Below, in pieces: positions 17,142-25,777 of a DNA stretch of 64,000 nucleotides. This DNA is from Trebonia sp963737285 (GTDB lineage Bacteria > Actinomycetota > Actinomycetes > Streptosporangiales > Streptosporangiaceae). The stretch covers positions 1,054,001 to 1,118,000 of the forward strand of contig CAVTRT010000002.1 in the NCBI GenBank assembly GCA_963737285.1. Direction: 5' to 3'. The notes under the pieces were generated by a model. It worked only from the letters and a program-made list of their open reading frames with translations, searched no databases and was not told the DNA's origin. A program made the translations under genes and the position numbers. Position 1 is the stretch's first letter. Each line of letters begins with the position of its first letter.

Positions 17142-17540
17142 GCGACCCTATCTTCCCTGATCTCTGTCCCTGCCCGTGAGCTTTCGGCTGCCCTTGAAGG
17201 CGGTGGCGCGAGGACGTGCTGCTGCCTGCGCGACTGGCTGCGGCTCGTCCCGGACCCGCGCAAGAAGGCGGGCCGCTGGCACCCGCTGGAAGCTCGTGCT
17301 GGCCCTGGCGGTATGCGCGTTCACCGCTGCCGGGCACGACTCGCCGTCCGCGATCGCGGAATGGGCCTGCGGCTGCACGCGGGACACGCTGCTCGCCCTG
17401 GGCGGAAGGGCGTGCCCGCTGACCGGGCGGCTGCGGTCCCCTAGTACCCGGACCTTCAGCCGGGTCCTGGGGAAGATCGACGCGGACGCGCTGAACCGGG
17501 CGCTGTGCGGGTTCCTGGAGGAAATGCCCGTAACGCCACC
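17136..17540 (+). pseudogene. N-terminal remnant of an ISAs1-type transposase
   Basis: From GTG 17136 the sequence reads WLRLVPDPRKKAGRWHPLE, then needs a frameshift near 17295 to continue as VLALAVCAFTAAGHDSPSAI and RTFSRVLGKIDADALN. The catalytic domain is absent after about 17540. The order DPRKxxGxxHPLxxVLALAV is typical of the ISAs1/H-repeat family. Confidence 0.6.
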
Positions 17541-17570
17541 GGGGGACCTGCCGGACGTGGCGGGCGTAGT

Positions 17571-17632
17571 GGGACTTGCGGGCAGCGGCCTGGCGGTAGC
17601 GTCTCCAGTCTGACCAGTGCGGGCGGAATGCC
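17571..17632. repeat. 62-bp dispersed repeat, copy 1
   Basis: Matches 18919-18980 at 54 of 62 positions. On the minus strand both copies read as a protein end with WSDWRRxRQAAARKS, and here the frame continues upstream to about 17769 as SGFTLYPIVVGPRHIPVARP. This looks like the conserved C-terminus of one protein family, possibly a transposase, present twice as fragments. Confidence 0.5.
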
Positions 17633-17864
17633 CTGGGCCGGGCGACGGGGATGTGCCTGGGGCCGACGACGATGGGATACAGCGTGAACCCGGACCCGAC
17701 CCGGATCTCCCGTGACGCCCGCCGAGCGGCAGCCCCAGAGGGCCGCTGCCTCTTCGCGCGCAGCGCCATGATGAGCCGGGACCGGGTGTCCGGGCCGCAC
17801 TCCGGGTGCGCGGGACCAGCTACGATCGCGATGCTCGTGACATTCTCTGCGACTGGCGGCTAAC

Positions 17865-18326
17865 TTGGGGCGTATCGATATTGCCGGTATTAGGCTCAGC
17901 CGCCGGTCGCTGTGGTACCTGGCGCTTGTCATCCCGGCGGTGGCCGTGCCCTGCCTCCTGGCGGTCGCCGTCGTTCCGCTCACCTTCGCGCCCGAATACG
18001 GGCCGGGTTCCGGCATCCTCACCGGGATCGTCGCGAAATGCACGCTGGCCAAGGCCAAGGCGGCAGGCGAGACCCCGGACCCCTCCCGTGAGGTCACCGT
18101 GTCCGTACTGCCCATGGACGGCGGCGAGAAGCCTGTCGTGTCCCAGGACCTGCCGCTGACGACAGCGGGGGTCCGGTACCGTATGAGTCTGCCGACGGGG
18201 GGCTACTGGCTCTACATCGAGCCATGGTCGGATTCGAATAGTGCGGTCGAAGTCCCGGAGTATGTCCCGGCGGGCCAGTCAACCGAAGAAGACTTCAGCT
18301 CTGACTCTGATTATGGGTGCGAGTAG
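17865..18326 (+). CDS. Membrane-anchored hypothetical protein
   Basis: A 153-residue protein: basic start, one hydrophobic helix (about 17-43), then an exported domain with TTAGVRYRMSLPTGGYWLYI, which has the look of a small beta-sandwich domain, and an acidic end. The start is uncertain; TTG 17865 has only a weak GGCGG upstream. It slightly overlaps the next membrane-protein gene, so the two may act together. Function unknown. Confidence 0.55.
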   Translation: MGRIDIAGIRLSRRSLWYLALVIPAVAVPCLLAVAVVPLTFAPEYGPGSGILTGIVAKCTLAKAKAAGETPDPSREVTVSVLPMDGGEKPVVSQDLPLTTAGVRYRMSLPTGGYWLYIEPWSDSNSAVEVPEYVPAGQSTEEDFSSDSDYGCE

Positions 18327-18849
18327 TGAGGCCTGTGCCTGTCTGGTCACCACGGCGCGCCTGGAGGCGGATCCCCGCCAGAACACGCTGCGTCACCCTC
18401 GTCGCGACATGGTCCCTGCTCGGAGCCATCCCCTGCGCCATCCTGTTCGGCCTTCTGGCCTTCCAGGTGCAGTCCAGCGACCCGTGGTCGTCGCCTGTCG
18501 GCTGGCTCGTTCTCGTGGGGGCCGCCCTCGGGCTCTGCGCGCTGCCCGTGTGCGGGCTCATGCCGGTCCCACTGCTGATCGCCGGACGCCGGTACCTGCG
18601 CCGCTCGACGGGCCCGGGAACGCGGGAGCTCACCGCGTGGACGGTAGCCGCGTCAGCGGGCATCGCGGTCGGGGTGCTGTTCTGGGTCTGGGTCTTCGAC
18701 TGCCTCAAGGACGAGGAATGGATGGAGCCCCTCCGACCTGGCCGACGCTTGACGTCTCCATCGCCTTCCTGATCGTCGGTGCCGCCATGGCAGGCATCCT
18801 CCTCAGCACCCCGCCGCCAGCACAGCCGCCGCCCCCTCCTGCCGAATAA
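18317..18849 (+). pseudogene. Four-helix membrane protein with a frameshift near its end
   Basis: From 18317 three membrane helices follow (VTLVATWSLLGAIPCAI; VGWLVLVGAALGLCALPV; TAWTVAASAGIAVGVLFWVW). After DCLKDEEWMEP this frame soon stops at 18772, but the adjacent frame continues with a fourth helix, VSIAFLIVGAAMAGILL, and a Pro-rich tail to 18849. A single-base shift near 18745 explains this. It may be a sequence error; function unknown. Confidence 0.5.
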
Positions 18850-18918
18850 GTCACGCAGCACGCAGCGACTGCCTGGTACTGCAACAGCGCTAGTGATCTC
18901 CGAGGCGGCGGCCGTAGC

Positions 18919-18980
18919 GGGATTTCCGTGCGGCGGCCTGGCGGTGGCGTCTCCAGTCTGACCACTGCTGGTGGAATGCC
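18919..18980. repeat. 62-bp dispersed repeat, copy 2
   Basis: Second copy of the repeat at 17571-17632 with eight mismatches, same orientation. The minus strand reads FHQQWSDWRRHRQAAARKS. It abuts the truncated ATP-binding gene that begins at about 18981, so it marks a recombination border. Confidence 0.5.
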
Positions 18981-19321
18981 GGCGGGTGGGTGACGGGACC
19001 GTCCGGGTCTTCCACCAGGCCACGGAGAAGGTCCCCTACATCTGGGTTGAGGTCCTTGACCAGGGCAGCCCGACATGGGACGGGATCTTGCGCCCGGAGC
19101 CGACCCACGGCCTGTCCGTCATCCAGCACCTGTCCACCTGGATGGGCTCAGACGACGAGCCGGACCAACGCCGCACGGTCTACGCACGCCTTGACTACCG
19201 GGCCGATGGCATGCCGCTGTACGGGACCAGCCGCGTGCCCGAGCTACCCCCTGACCTCGACGGGATCAGGGGGTTACAACCCCCTTTGTCTCTGGAAACC
19301 CCCAAGAAAGTGACGACATGA
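18981..19321 (+). pseudogene. C-terminal fragment of an RsbW-like ATP-binding protein
   Basis: The frame has the end of a GHKL/HATPase anti-sigma-factor-type domain: IWVEVLDQGSP (the G1-like box), HGLSVIQHLSTWMG and RRTVYARLDY. The N-terminal half with the Asn-containing N box is missing and the border coincides with the 62-bp repeat. Such proteins bind sigma-factor partners; this stub should be inactive. Confidence 0.6.
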
Positions 19322-19351
19322 CTGGTCCTCAGGCTCGAAGACCAGGAGGAG

Positions 19352-19603
19352 ATGGTCGCTCAGCTCCTCGTCCGCGAGTTCGGTAAAGCCGCATGTGCAG
19401 CGGGCAGAGGCCGTGGGCACGGGCCGGTCGACCCGCTGCTGTTGCGACGGGTCCGGGACGCGCTGGCACGGCTACCCGACACCGCCCTAACCGCCACTAC
19501 CTCGAGTTCCCCGGCGACTGCCTGGCGTCCCCGCGCGGACGCCCAGAGACGTAACGCACTCCGTTACCTGACTTGCAACGCGCTTGGATCACCCGAGGGG
19601 TAA
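19352..19603 (+). CDS. Doubtful small ORF
   Basis: Eighty-three residues; the first 45 (VAQLLVREFG, then GHGPVDPLLLRRVRDALARL) have a coding look and follow the ATP-binding fragment in the same frame. The remainder is low-complexity Ser/Thr/Arg. Possibly the 5' part of a broken gene. Nothing else is evident between 19604 and 19882. Confidence 0.25.
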   Translation: MVAQLLVREFGKAACAAGRGRGHGPVDPLLLRRVRDALARLPDTALTATTSSSPATAWRPRADAQRRNALRYLTCNALGSPEG

Positions 19604-19882
19604 TCCAAGGGCTGCCCCGTCCCGGTCGTCTATTCGTCCGACCCCAAAAGCCCCTTATGCCCCAGCGGTTTGTCAGGCCGATAAGCCACGGTGCGGCGGT
19701 TCCGGGCGCCACCGATGCCATCGGTCCACCGCCGATCCCCTTTCTTAGTCGTTCCCGCGCTTATTTACCAGTGTGGCACATGGCCTCGGAGATGAAGCTG
19801 GTGAAGGCGAGAGAAAACAAGCAGTGCGCAACTTCGCGCAACATGATGAACCGACGTCACGGCATGTGATAGTTCGTGTTTT

Positions 19883-22366
19883 GTGAATGACGCGCTACTT
19901 GAGATTGTGCTCGAGCGAATTGAGGAAATCCCGCTCCCCGGCGAGGCCGCGGACCTGCTATTGGCTGCTCTTGACAGCGACCATGCCCTGGCCGTGCAAC
20001 TCGACGCTGCGGCCGAGCAGCGGTACGTGCCGCCCCAAGTGGTCGGTAACGTGCCTGAGCCGGTGGGCGCGTACCTGCAGTCGCTGACCGTCAGCGGGTT
20101 CCGGGGCATCGGCTCTGCCGCGACGCTCGACGTCCATCCGGGTCCTGGCCTGACGCTGGTGGTCGGCCGGAATGGCAGCGGCAAGTCCAGCTTTGCGGAG
20201 GCACTGGAGGTCCTGCTCACCGGCACGCTGATGCGCTGGTCAGCGCCGAACACGCCCGTCGTCTTCAAGGAAGGGTGGCAGAACAAGCACGCTGCGAGCA
20301 GTCCCGATATTCGCGCGGACTTCCTGATCGAGGGCAAGGGGCGCGCCACCATCGCCCGCACCTGGCAAGCCGGAGGTGACATCGCAAATTCCGGCGCCTG
20401 GCTGCAGGTCGCGGGGAAGAAGCGCGAATCAATCGACGGCCTGGGCTGGGGCAACGACCTGCGAACCTATCGGCCGTTTCTGTCCCACGCAGAGTTGGAG
20501 GCGTTCTTCGGCCGCCCGTCGGAACTGCATGACCTGCTGGCCTCAGTGCTAGGCCTGGATGAGCTGACCGCCGCAGCCGCCCGGCTGAACACAGCTAGGA
20601 AACACCGGGATGACGCGCTGAACGACGTCAAACAGCGGCTAGAACCGCTGAAGGAGCGGCTCGGCGCAATCGACGACGAGCGGGCCCGGGCCTGCCTGGC
20701 AGCGCTCGAGGGAAAGGCCTGGGACCTGGAGGCTGTCAAGTCGATGGCCGCCCGAGGAACGCCTCCTGACGGCGGCGAGTTCGCCCCGTTGCGGCAGCTT
20801 GCACAGCTCAGCGCGCCGACGGACGACGAGGTCAGCATGGCGGCAACGGCGGCGCGCGCTGCCGCGGACGGCCTCGACGCCGTGGCCGGCACGAGCGCGG
20901 GGCAGGCCCGCAGCCTGGCCCGGTTGCTCGAAGCCGCTCTGCAGCACCGCGCGACTCACGGGGACGGCGATTGCCCAGTCTGCGGTCGGCAGGGCGCTCT
21001 TACGGCGCAGTGGGAAGATGCAACACGAGAGCATCTCAGCCGCCTTCAGGACGAGGCAAGAACCGCCGACGAGGCCGTCAAAACGGCACGGACCGCCGCC
21101 GATCAGGCGCTGGCGCTCATGCGGCAGCCGCCACTGGTGCTCACCGAGTCGGCGGAGGACGTCGTCCCGGGCGTTGACCTGACGCCCGCGCGCGACGCCT
21201 GGCGCGCCTGGGCAATCCCACCGGGCAGTGCCGGCGCTAACTCGACCTCGCCCGCCGCCCTGCGGGCACTCGCCGACCACCTGGAAACTTCGGCAATCGA
21301 ACTGTCGGACGCGGTCACCCATCTGTCCACCACTGCTTCAGCCGAACTGGCCAGGCGGGATGACCAATGGCTTCCGCTCGCCCGCGAAGTCGCATCCTGG
21401 TGCTCTGAAGCAGAGCAGGCCCTCAAGGCGAGCCAGCCGGTCAAGTCACTCAGGGCCGCACGGACCTGGCTCAACAACGCCACCGCCGACCTGCGCAACA
21501 TCCGCCTCGCGCCGCTGGCCGACCAGGCACGGCAGACCTGGTTGAAGCTGCGGCAGGAGAGCAACATAGACCTCGGCTCGTTCCGGCTATCAGGAACAGT
21601 GACCCGGCGGGCACTGGAACTAGACGTCACCATCGACGGGACACCCGGCACCGCGCTCGGGACCATGAGCCAGGGCGAGGTCAACGCGCTAGCGCTGAGC
21701 ATCTTCCTGCCCAGGGCGACCATGAACACCAGCCCGTTCCGGTTCCTGGTCATCGACGACCCGGTCCAGGCGATGGACCCAGCCAAGGTCGACGGCCTCG
21801 CGCAGGTCCTCCACCAGGTCGCGGACGCCCGTCAGGTCATCGTCTTCACGCATGACAACAGGCTGGCCAGCGCCGTGCGAGACTTGTCCATTCCCGCGAC
21901 GATCCTGGAGGTCACCCGGCGCCCGCAGTCAGTCGTAGAGATCCGCCCTTGCCTGGAGCCAGTCCAGCAAGCGCTCAAGGACGCTTGCGACCTCAACTCC
22001 GACAGCCAGGTGCCGGAGGGCGTGGCACGCCGCGTGGTCCCTGGGCTATGCCGGACCGCGGTGGAGGCCGCCTTCATCCAAGCGTTCTGGCGGCGCGAAC
22101 TTGGCACCGGCCAGACCAGGACCGCGATCGAAGCCAAGCTGGCCACAAGCCAGCGCTCCCTCACCCGCATCGCGGCACTGGGCATGTTCGGCGACTCCGG
22201 CGAAGGTGGCAGGGTCCTGCCCGCGCTTGATAGGTGGGGAAAGATCTACGCCAATACCTACCGGGCGCTGAACAAGGGCGCGCATGAGTCGCACGCTGGT
22301 GATCTCCGCGACCTCGTCTCCGATAGCCGCAGCCTTGTCCAGAAGATCGAGGAAAAGCTTCAGTGA
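19883..22366 (+). CDS. Rad50/RecF-like ATPase with zinc hook and HEPN-like tail
   Basis: An 827-residue SMC-like ATPase. Residues 65-105 hold the strand LTVSGFRGI and Walker A GRNGSGKSS (95-103); coiled coil follows, with a zinc-hook-type CPVCG at 364-368, more coiled coil, the ABC signature MSQGEVNALALS near 595 and Walker B FLVIDDPVQAMD near 621, with a following TH switch. Beyond the ATPase, residues about 690-827 are helical and contain R794-x6-H801 (RALNKGAH), the spacing seen in HEPN ribonucleases. Layout resembles RloC-type anticodon nucleases. It is coupled to a small partner, suggesting a two-gene defence or toxin system; that is inference. The start (GTG 19883) lacks a strong RBS. 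Confidence 0.75.
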   Translation: MNDALLEIVLERIEEIPLPGEAADLLLAALDSDHALAVQLDAAAEQRYVPPQVVGNVPEPVGAYLQSLTVSGFRGIGSAATLDVHPGPGLTLVVGRNGSGKSSFAEALEVLLTGTLMRWSAPNTPVVFKEGWQNKHAASSPDIRADFLIEGKGRATIARTWQAGGDIANSGAWLQVAGKKRESIDGLGWGNDLRTYRPFLSHAELEAFFGRPSELHDLLASVLGLDELTAAAARLNTARKHRDDALNDVKQRLEPLKERLGAIDDERARACLAALEGKAWDLEAVKSMAARGTPPDGGEFAPLRQLAQLSAPTDDEVSMAATAARAAADGLDAVAGTSAGQARSLARLLEAALQHRATHGDGDCPVCGRQGALTAQWEDATREHLSRLQDEARTADEAVKTARTAADQALALMRQPPLVLTESAEDVVPGVDLTPARDAWRAWAIPPGSAGANSTSPAALRALADHLETSAIELSDAVTHLSTTASAELARRDDQWLPLAREVASWCSEAEQALKASQPVKSLRAARTWLNNATADLRNIRLAPLADQARQTWLKLRQESNIDLGSFRLSGTVTRRALELDVTIDGTPGTALGTMSQGEVNALALSIFLPRATMNTSPFRFLVIDDPVQAMDPAKVDGLAQVLHQVADARQVIVFTHDNRLASAVRDLSIPATILEVTRRPQSVVEIRPCLEPVQQALKDACDLNSDSQVPEGVARRVVPGLCRTAVEAAFIQAFWRRELGTGQTRTAIEAKLATSQRSLTRIAALGMFGDSGEGGRVLPALDRWGKIYANTYRALNKGAHESHAGDLRDLVSDSRSLVQKIEEKLQ

Positions 22367-22728
22367 CACCGAGACAGCTCATGGCTGCGGCCACGGAACT
22401 CATCACCCGGCCTGACGCGGCCATCGCCGGGGTATGGCCACGGACTACGGCACTGCTGGCACGCCAGGCGCTTGAAGATGCAGTCGACTACCGTTGGGCA
22501 GCCGAGGCCGAAACTGTCCCCATGTGCCAGGCGACCATGCGCTCACAGCTGATCTGCCTACCCGCCTACCTAGACTCCAGCCTGGCTCACCAGGTCGCCT
22601 ACACATGGGCCGCCCTCAGCAATGCCTGCCACTACCACCCCTACGAGCTGGCGCCCACATCCGGAGAACTAACCGCCTGGATCAACGACGTCGGTACCCT
22701 CATCTCACGCATCGAGGACGCAGCCTGA
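22363..22728 (+). CDS. Small helical partner of the Rad50-like ATPase
   Basis: A 121-residue helical protein (ARQALEDAVDYRWAAEAETV; YTWAALSNACHYHPYELAP). GTG 22363 overlaps the ATPase stop as GTGA, so expression is tightly coupled. The His-rich second half resembles small HEPN-like proteins but the HEPN arginine is not evident. It could be an antitoxin, a specificity factor or a toxin. Confidence 0.6.
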   Translation: MTPRQLMAAATELITRPDAAIAGVWPRTTALLARQALEDAVDYRWAAEAETVPMCQATMRSQLICLPAYLDSSLAHQVAYTWAALSNACHYHPYELAPTSGELTAWINDVGTLISRIEDAA

Positions 22729-22837
22729 CGCCCGCCACTAGTTCGCGCGCCGCGACTTTCCCTGCCGTTCATTTGGATGTCGGCCGTTGTCGGCCGTGGC
22801 GAATGCCGGCTCGGGTCTACGTGCCACACTTAGAGAC

Positions 22838-23044
22838 ATGACAGGGGTCGTGCACCTACAGTGCGTGGTCGAGCAAGATGACGGCGTCTGGTGCGCGTCC
22901 GCCTCGCTCCGTCCCGGTGTCGCCGCCTTCGGCGACGGGCCGACACGGGAGGCCGCCGTAGCCGACCTGCGGGCGGGACTGGAGTTGCTGATCGAAGAGG
23001 TAGGACCGCCGGACGAGTTGACGCTGACGATTGACGTCGACTGA
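22838..23044 (+). CDS. HicB-like protein without HicA
   Basis: Sixty-eight residues with the HicB partial RNase H-like fold pattern: VVEQDDGVWCASASLRPGV, GDGPTREAAVADLRAGLELL and an acidic end. HicB antitoxins normally pair with an adjacent HicA mRNA interferase; none is visible on either side, so this may be an orphan regulator or the leftover half of a pair. Confidence 0.6.
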   Translation: MTGVVHLQCVVEQDDGVWCASASLRPGVAAFGDGPTREAAVADLRAGLELLIEEVGPPDELTLTIDVD

Positions 23045-23065
23045 CTCAGAGAAAGACGGCTCGCA

Positions 23066-23221
23066 ATGACTCGCAGGATCGACTACTACGACAACCCGGC
23101 AGCGCCGCCGGTCAACAGCCTGGTCCCGTCGGTCAACGTGATTGTGGCCAATGCCGCAGACGAGAGCTGGCAGCGTTCCGCGCCGAGCTGGCGGATTAAT
23201 GGGGCTTGTGTTCGCGCCTGA
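23066..23221 (+). pseudogene. N-terminal fragment of a NUDIX hydrolase
   Basis: From ATG 23066 the frame reads RRIDYYDNPAAPPVN then SLVPSVNVIVANAAD, which matches the lead-in strand of NUDIX hydrolases. It then diverges and stops at 23221 before the NUDIX box, so the catalytic part is deleted. It lies 21 bp after the HicB-like gene. Confidence 0.45.
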
Positions 23222-23315
23222 TTGTCCGGCCCAGGCGTTCCTGCAGGTGCGCGACATGGCGGTGCAGGCGGGCGCTGCCATGGCGCGTGTGCATGGATGA
23301 GATAGAGTCTCGAGC

Positions 23316-24119
23316 ATGAGTGTTTCCGGGATCCGCGCGGAGCTGGTGGCAACTCTGGAGGAGATCCTTGAGCTGCAGAAGCGGCTTGTGGCCGCCGCGC
23401 GCAGCAGCAAGGTCGCGGTGACGGACCTGGTTGTCCAGGTGAGCGCGGTGGAGCGGCTCGATGACCGGCGTGATGACCTGCTGGAGGAGCTGAGGCGCGA
23501 GGCCAGCAGGAGCTTGCGGGAGGCTCGTCCGGGCAGGTCGGTTCGCGAGGTGGTGCTGACGGCGCTGACTGAGCTTCGCTGGCCGCAGAACGCCGCTTTC
23601 CTGGGTGAGTACCTGTGGGCTGCCCACCAGTTGCAGGTTGACAGCCGGGCGTTCGCGCCGCTGCGCCGGGACGAGCGGCGGGCCTGGGAACGCGCGCCGG
23701 GCAGCCGTGCCTTCATCGCGCCGGCGCTCAGCGAGGACGGGATCGCGAATCCGCGGTGGCTCACCTCCTCGGCGTGGGCGCTGGAACGGCGGATCGTCAC
23801 CAGCCGCACCGCCGAGCTGCTCGACCTGCAGAAGATCCTGTCGCTGGCCGGGCGCCCGGAAGCCGGACAGGACACGGCCCGGCCCTGGCGGGCAACCGAC
23901 GGGCTGCTGGAGCGCTACGCCGGGCAGCTGCTGAGGATCGATCCTCCTGCGGCCGGGTGCAGCCCGCAGCAGGCGCTGGAGTGGCGCCTGTCGGTGAGAG
24001 ACCAGGCCAGGGAACGGGCCGGCGCGATCCGCAGCGAAGACGATCCGGCCAGGAAGAAGGCCGCGGCCGCACTGGGGCAGCTGCCCGAGAGCGACCGCGC
24101 CTGGGGCCACACCGCCTGA
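23316..24119 (+). CDS. Hypothetical coiled-coil protein
   Basis: A 267-residue soluble helical protein: an N-terminal coiled coil (RAELVATLEEILELQKRLVA; RLDDRRDDLLEELRREASR), a middle with RWPQNAAFLGEYLWAAHQLQ and a charged C-terminus. Codon bias is strong in this frame only. No family recognised; neighbours suggest an accessory region. Confidence 0.6.
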   Translation: MSVSGIRAELVATLEEILELQKRLVAAARSSKVAVTDLVVQVSAVERLDDRRDDLLEELRREASRSLREARPGRSVREVVLTALTELRWPQNAAFLGEYLWAAHQLQVDSRAFAPLRRDERRAWERAPGSRAFIAPALSEDGIANPRWLTSSAWALERRIVTSRTAELLDLQKILSLAGRPEAGQDTARPWRATDGLLERYAGQLLRIDPPAAGCSPQQALEWRLSVRDQARERAGAIRSEDDPARKKAAAALGQLPESDRAWGHTA

Positions 24120-24245
24120 CGCAGGCCAGGGCAGGGACGCCGCGCGCCATGCGGGTGACCCGCGTGCCCATGGGGGTGCTTTGGCCTGGCCCGCGCGGAG
24201 CCCGCAGGCCTGCCGGAATTCTTTCCGCTATCCATGTTGACATCC

Positions 24246-24259
24246 CATGGATATCCATG
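24246..24259. promoter_or_regulatory. 14-bp palindrome upstream of the NYN gene
   Basis: A perfect palindrome, CATGGATATCCATG, lies about 50 bp before ATG 24307, with a TTGACA hexamer at 24237-24242 directly in front of it. Position suits an operator; the regulator is unknown. Confidence 0.35.
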
Positions 24260-24306
24260 CGACCATGCCATGGAAAAATGGAACTCCGGATAGCTGGGAG
24301 GAACCG

Positions 24307-24729
24307 ATGGCACCAGCGGCTACAAGAGAGCCCGGGCGGGCCACGCGCGCGGCACGGACGGCATGGCGCCGGTACCCGGCCCGGGCCCTGCACCTAGTCG
24401 ACATCGAGAACCTCGCCGGCACCGGCATGCCGGCCGAGTGGCAGGTCGCCAGGCTGCGCCTGGCCTACGCCGCGCGCGTCGGCATCGGCCCCCTGGACCA
24501 GGTGGTAATCGGCTGCAACCACATGGCCCTGTCCGCTGCCTGGCACGGCTGGCCGGGCACCCGCTACCTGGTCCGTTCCGGCCCGGACGGCGCAGACACC
24601 GAGCTACTGGCCGTGCTGGCGGGCGAGGACGTCGCCGCCCGGTTCCCCCACGTGGCGATCGCATCCGGAGACGGCATCTTCACCCCGGCGGCCGCCGGCC
24701 TGGCCGCTGCTCCCCCGCGTGGGAAATGA
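24307..24729 (+). CDS. NYN/PIN-like domain protein, C-terminus probably altered
   Basis: A 140-residue protein with the NYN nuclease-fold pattern: ALHLVDIENLAG with the first Asp, GPDGADTELLAVLAGEDVA in the middle and HVAIASGDGIFTPAAAGLA near the end, giving three of the expected acidic positions. NYN proteins process RNA. The usual final strand after AAAGLAA is replaced by PPRGK and a stop, so a frameshift or truncation is likely. ATG 24307 has GGGAGG 6 nt upstream. Confidence 0.65.
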   Translation: MAPAATREPGRATRAARTAWRRYPARALHLVDIENLAGTGMPAEWQVARLRLAYAARVGIGPLDQVVIGCNHMALSAAWHGWPGTRYLVRSGPDGADTELLAVLAGEDVAARFPHVAIASGDGIFTPAAAGLAAAPPRGK

Positions 24730-24900
24730 CCATCGCCCATAACCGGTGGGACAACGGCGACCAGGACATCGTCCTTCATGACCGCGGGACCGCCCCGCAG
24801 CGATTCGACCGCTTCCGAAGCGCCCGCCGCCTCGGCCTCATCCCAGCCGGGACCGGCGAGTGCTCGGTCGAGCCATGCAGGCCCGGATAGGCGACAATGA

Positions 24901-25281
24901 TCATCCAACCCTCCGGAAGGTAGAATTCACGGAGCTGTCGCTGGGTGCCGGCTCAGCATGCGGGCGGCGCCACTCTTTGATCGCGGGGGTCTTGACGCAC
25001 CCGAGGCCGCGGCCAGAACCGCGGCCGTAACCGAGCTCAGCCGGGCCACCCGGTCGTCTTGACACGGCGCCGCTGTCGTCGGCCGGCTTAAAGAGCTTCC
25101 GGTAAGCGCCGTAGCCCTCGCGTTCCAGGTCATCGACGGGGACGAAGCGAAGGGCGGCGGAGTTGATGCAGTAGCGCAGGCCGCCGGCTTCCCTGGGCCC
25201 CGTCGTGGAACACGTGACCCGGTACTGCTGCGGGGTCAGCCGGGCGACCGCCTCGGGGTCCTTACGGTAGTCGTCGGTCAT
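24901..25281 (-). pseudogene. msrB with its middle deleted
   Basis: The start is a normal MsrB N-terminus (DPEAVARLTPQQYRVTCSTT) and after about 25 residues it jumps to the normal C-terminal part GLRYCINSAALRFVPVDDLE with the catalytic Cys. Roughly 80 intervening residues, including the zinc-binding CxxC pairs and the substrate pocket, are missing, so methionine-R-sulfoxide reductase activity must be lost. The tail after KLFKPADD is unrelated. ATG 25281 has GGGAG 6 nt upstream. Confidence 0.75.
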
Positions 25282-25420
25282 GTCAGCTCCCTGGTCCGCG
25301 GTCCCGCTGGCGGCGCCGGACCACGCGGGACGACCCGCGCCAGGTGCAACCGGGAGCTGGCCGCCGTTATGTCCCATAGTCCGATTGACTACATGTCTAT
25401 TATCTACCTATTATGAGCGC

Positions 25421-25777
25421 ATGGCAGGACCACCGATGCGGGAGCCCACGTTCTACGTGCTGGCCGCGCTGCTGCACGGGCCGTTGCACGGCTACGCGAT
25501 CATGAAGCGGGCCGGGGAACTGTCCGGCGGGCGGGTCAGGCTGGCCACCGGCACGCTCTACACCGCGCTCGACCGGCTCACCGCCGAGGGGCACGTCCAG
25601 CTCGTCAGCGAGGAGAGCGTAGGCGGGCGGGTCCGCCGCACCTACGGGCTCACCGAGAGCGGGTCTGCCGCCCTGCGCGCGGAGGCCATGCGGATGGCCG
25701 AAGCGGCGGAACTAGTAATCGGCCAGGCCCGGGAGACGAAGGCCAGCCCGCTGACCCGGAAACTGAGGACCACATGA
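25421..25777 (+). CDS. PadR-family transcriptional regulator
   Basis: About 118 residues. The winged-helix part is typical of PadR: REPTFYVLAALLHGPLHGYA, then RLATGTLYTALDRLTAEGHV and a GGRVRRTYGLTESG wing. ATG 25421 is used; ATG 25436 with AGGA 6 nt upstream is an equally good start. It overlaps the following membrane-protein gene by 4 nt, the common arrangement in which the regulator controls its own operon with a membrane partner. Confidence 0.85.
   Translation: MAGPPMREPTFYVLAALLHGPLHGYAIMKRAGELSGGRVRLATGTLYTALDRLTAEGHVQLVSEESVGGRVRRTYGLTESGSAALRAEAMRMAEAAELVIGQARETKASPLTRKLRTT

Noticed and set aside
16939..17540. Lower part of a 276-residue minus-strand ORF
   Set aside because: It is the antisense of the transposase remnant; only the upper section (17541-17769) has coding character.
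24726..24890. 54-residue ORF overlapping the NYN stop
   Set aside because: The ATGA overlap is attractive, but the sequence has no coding-like conservation and may be the shifted tail of the NYN gene.
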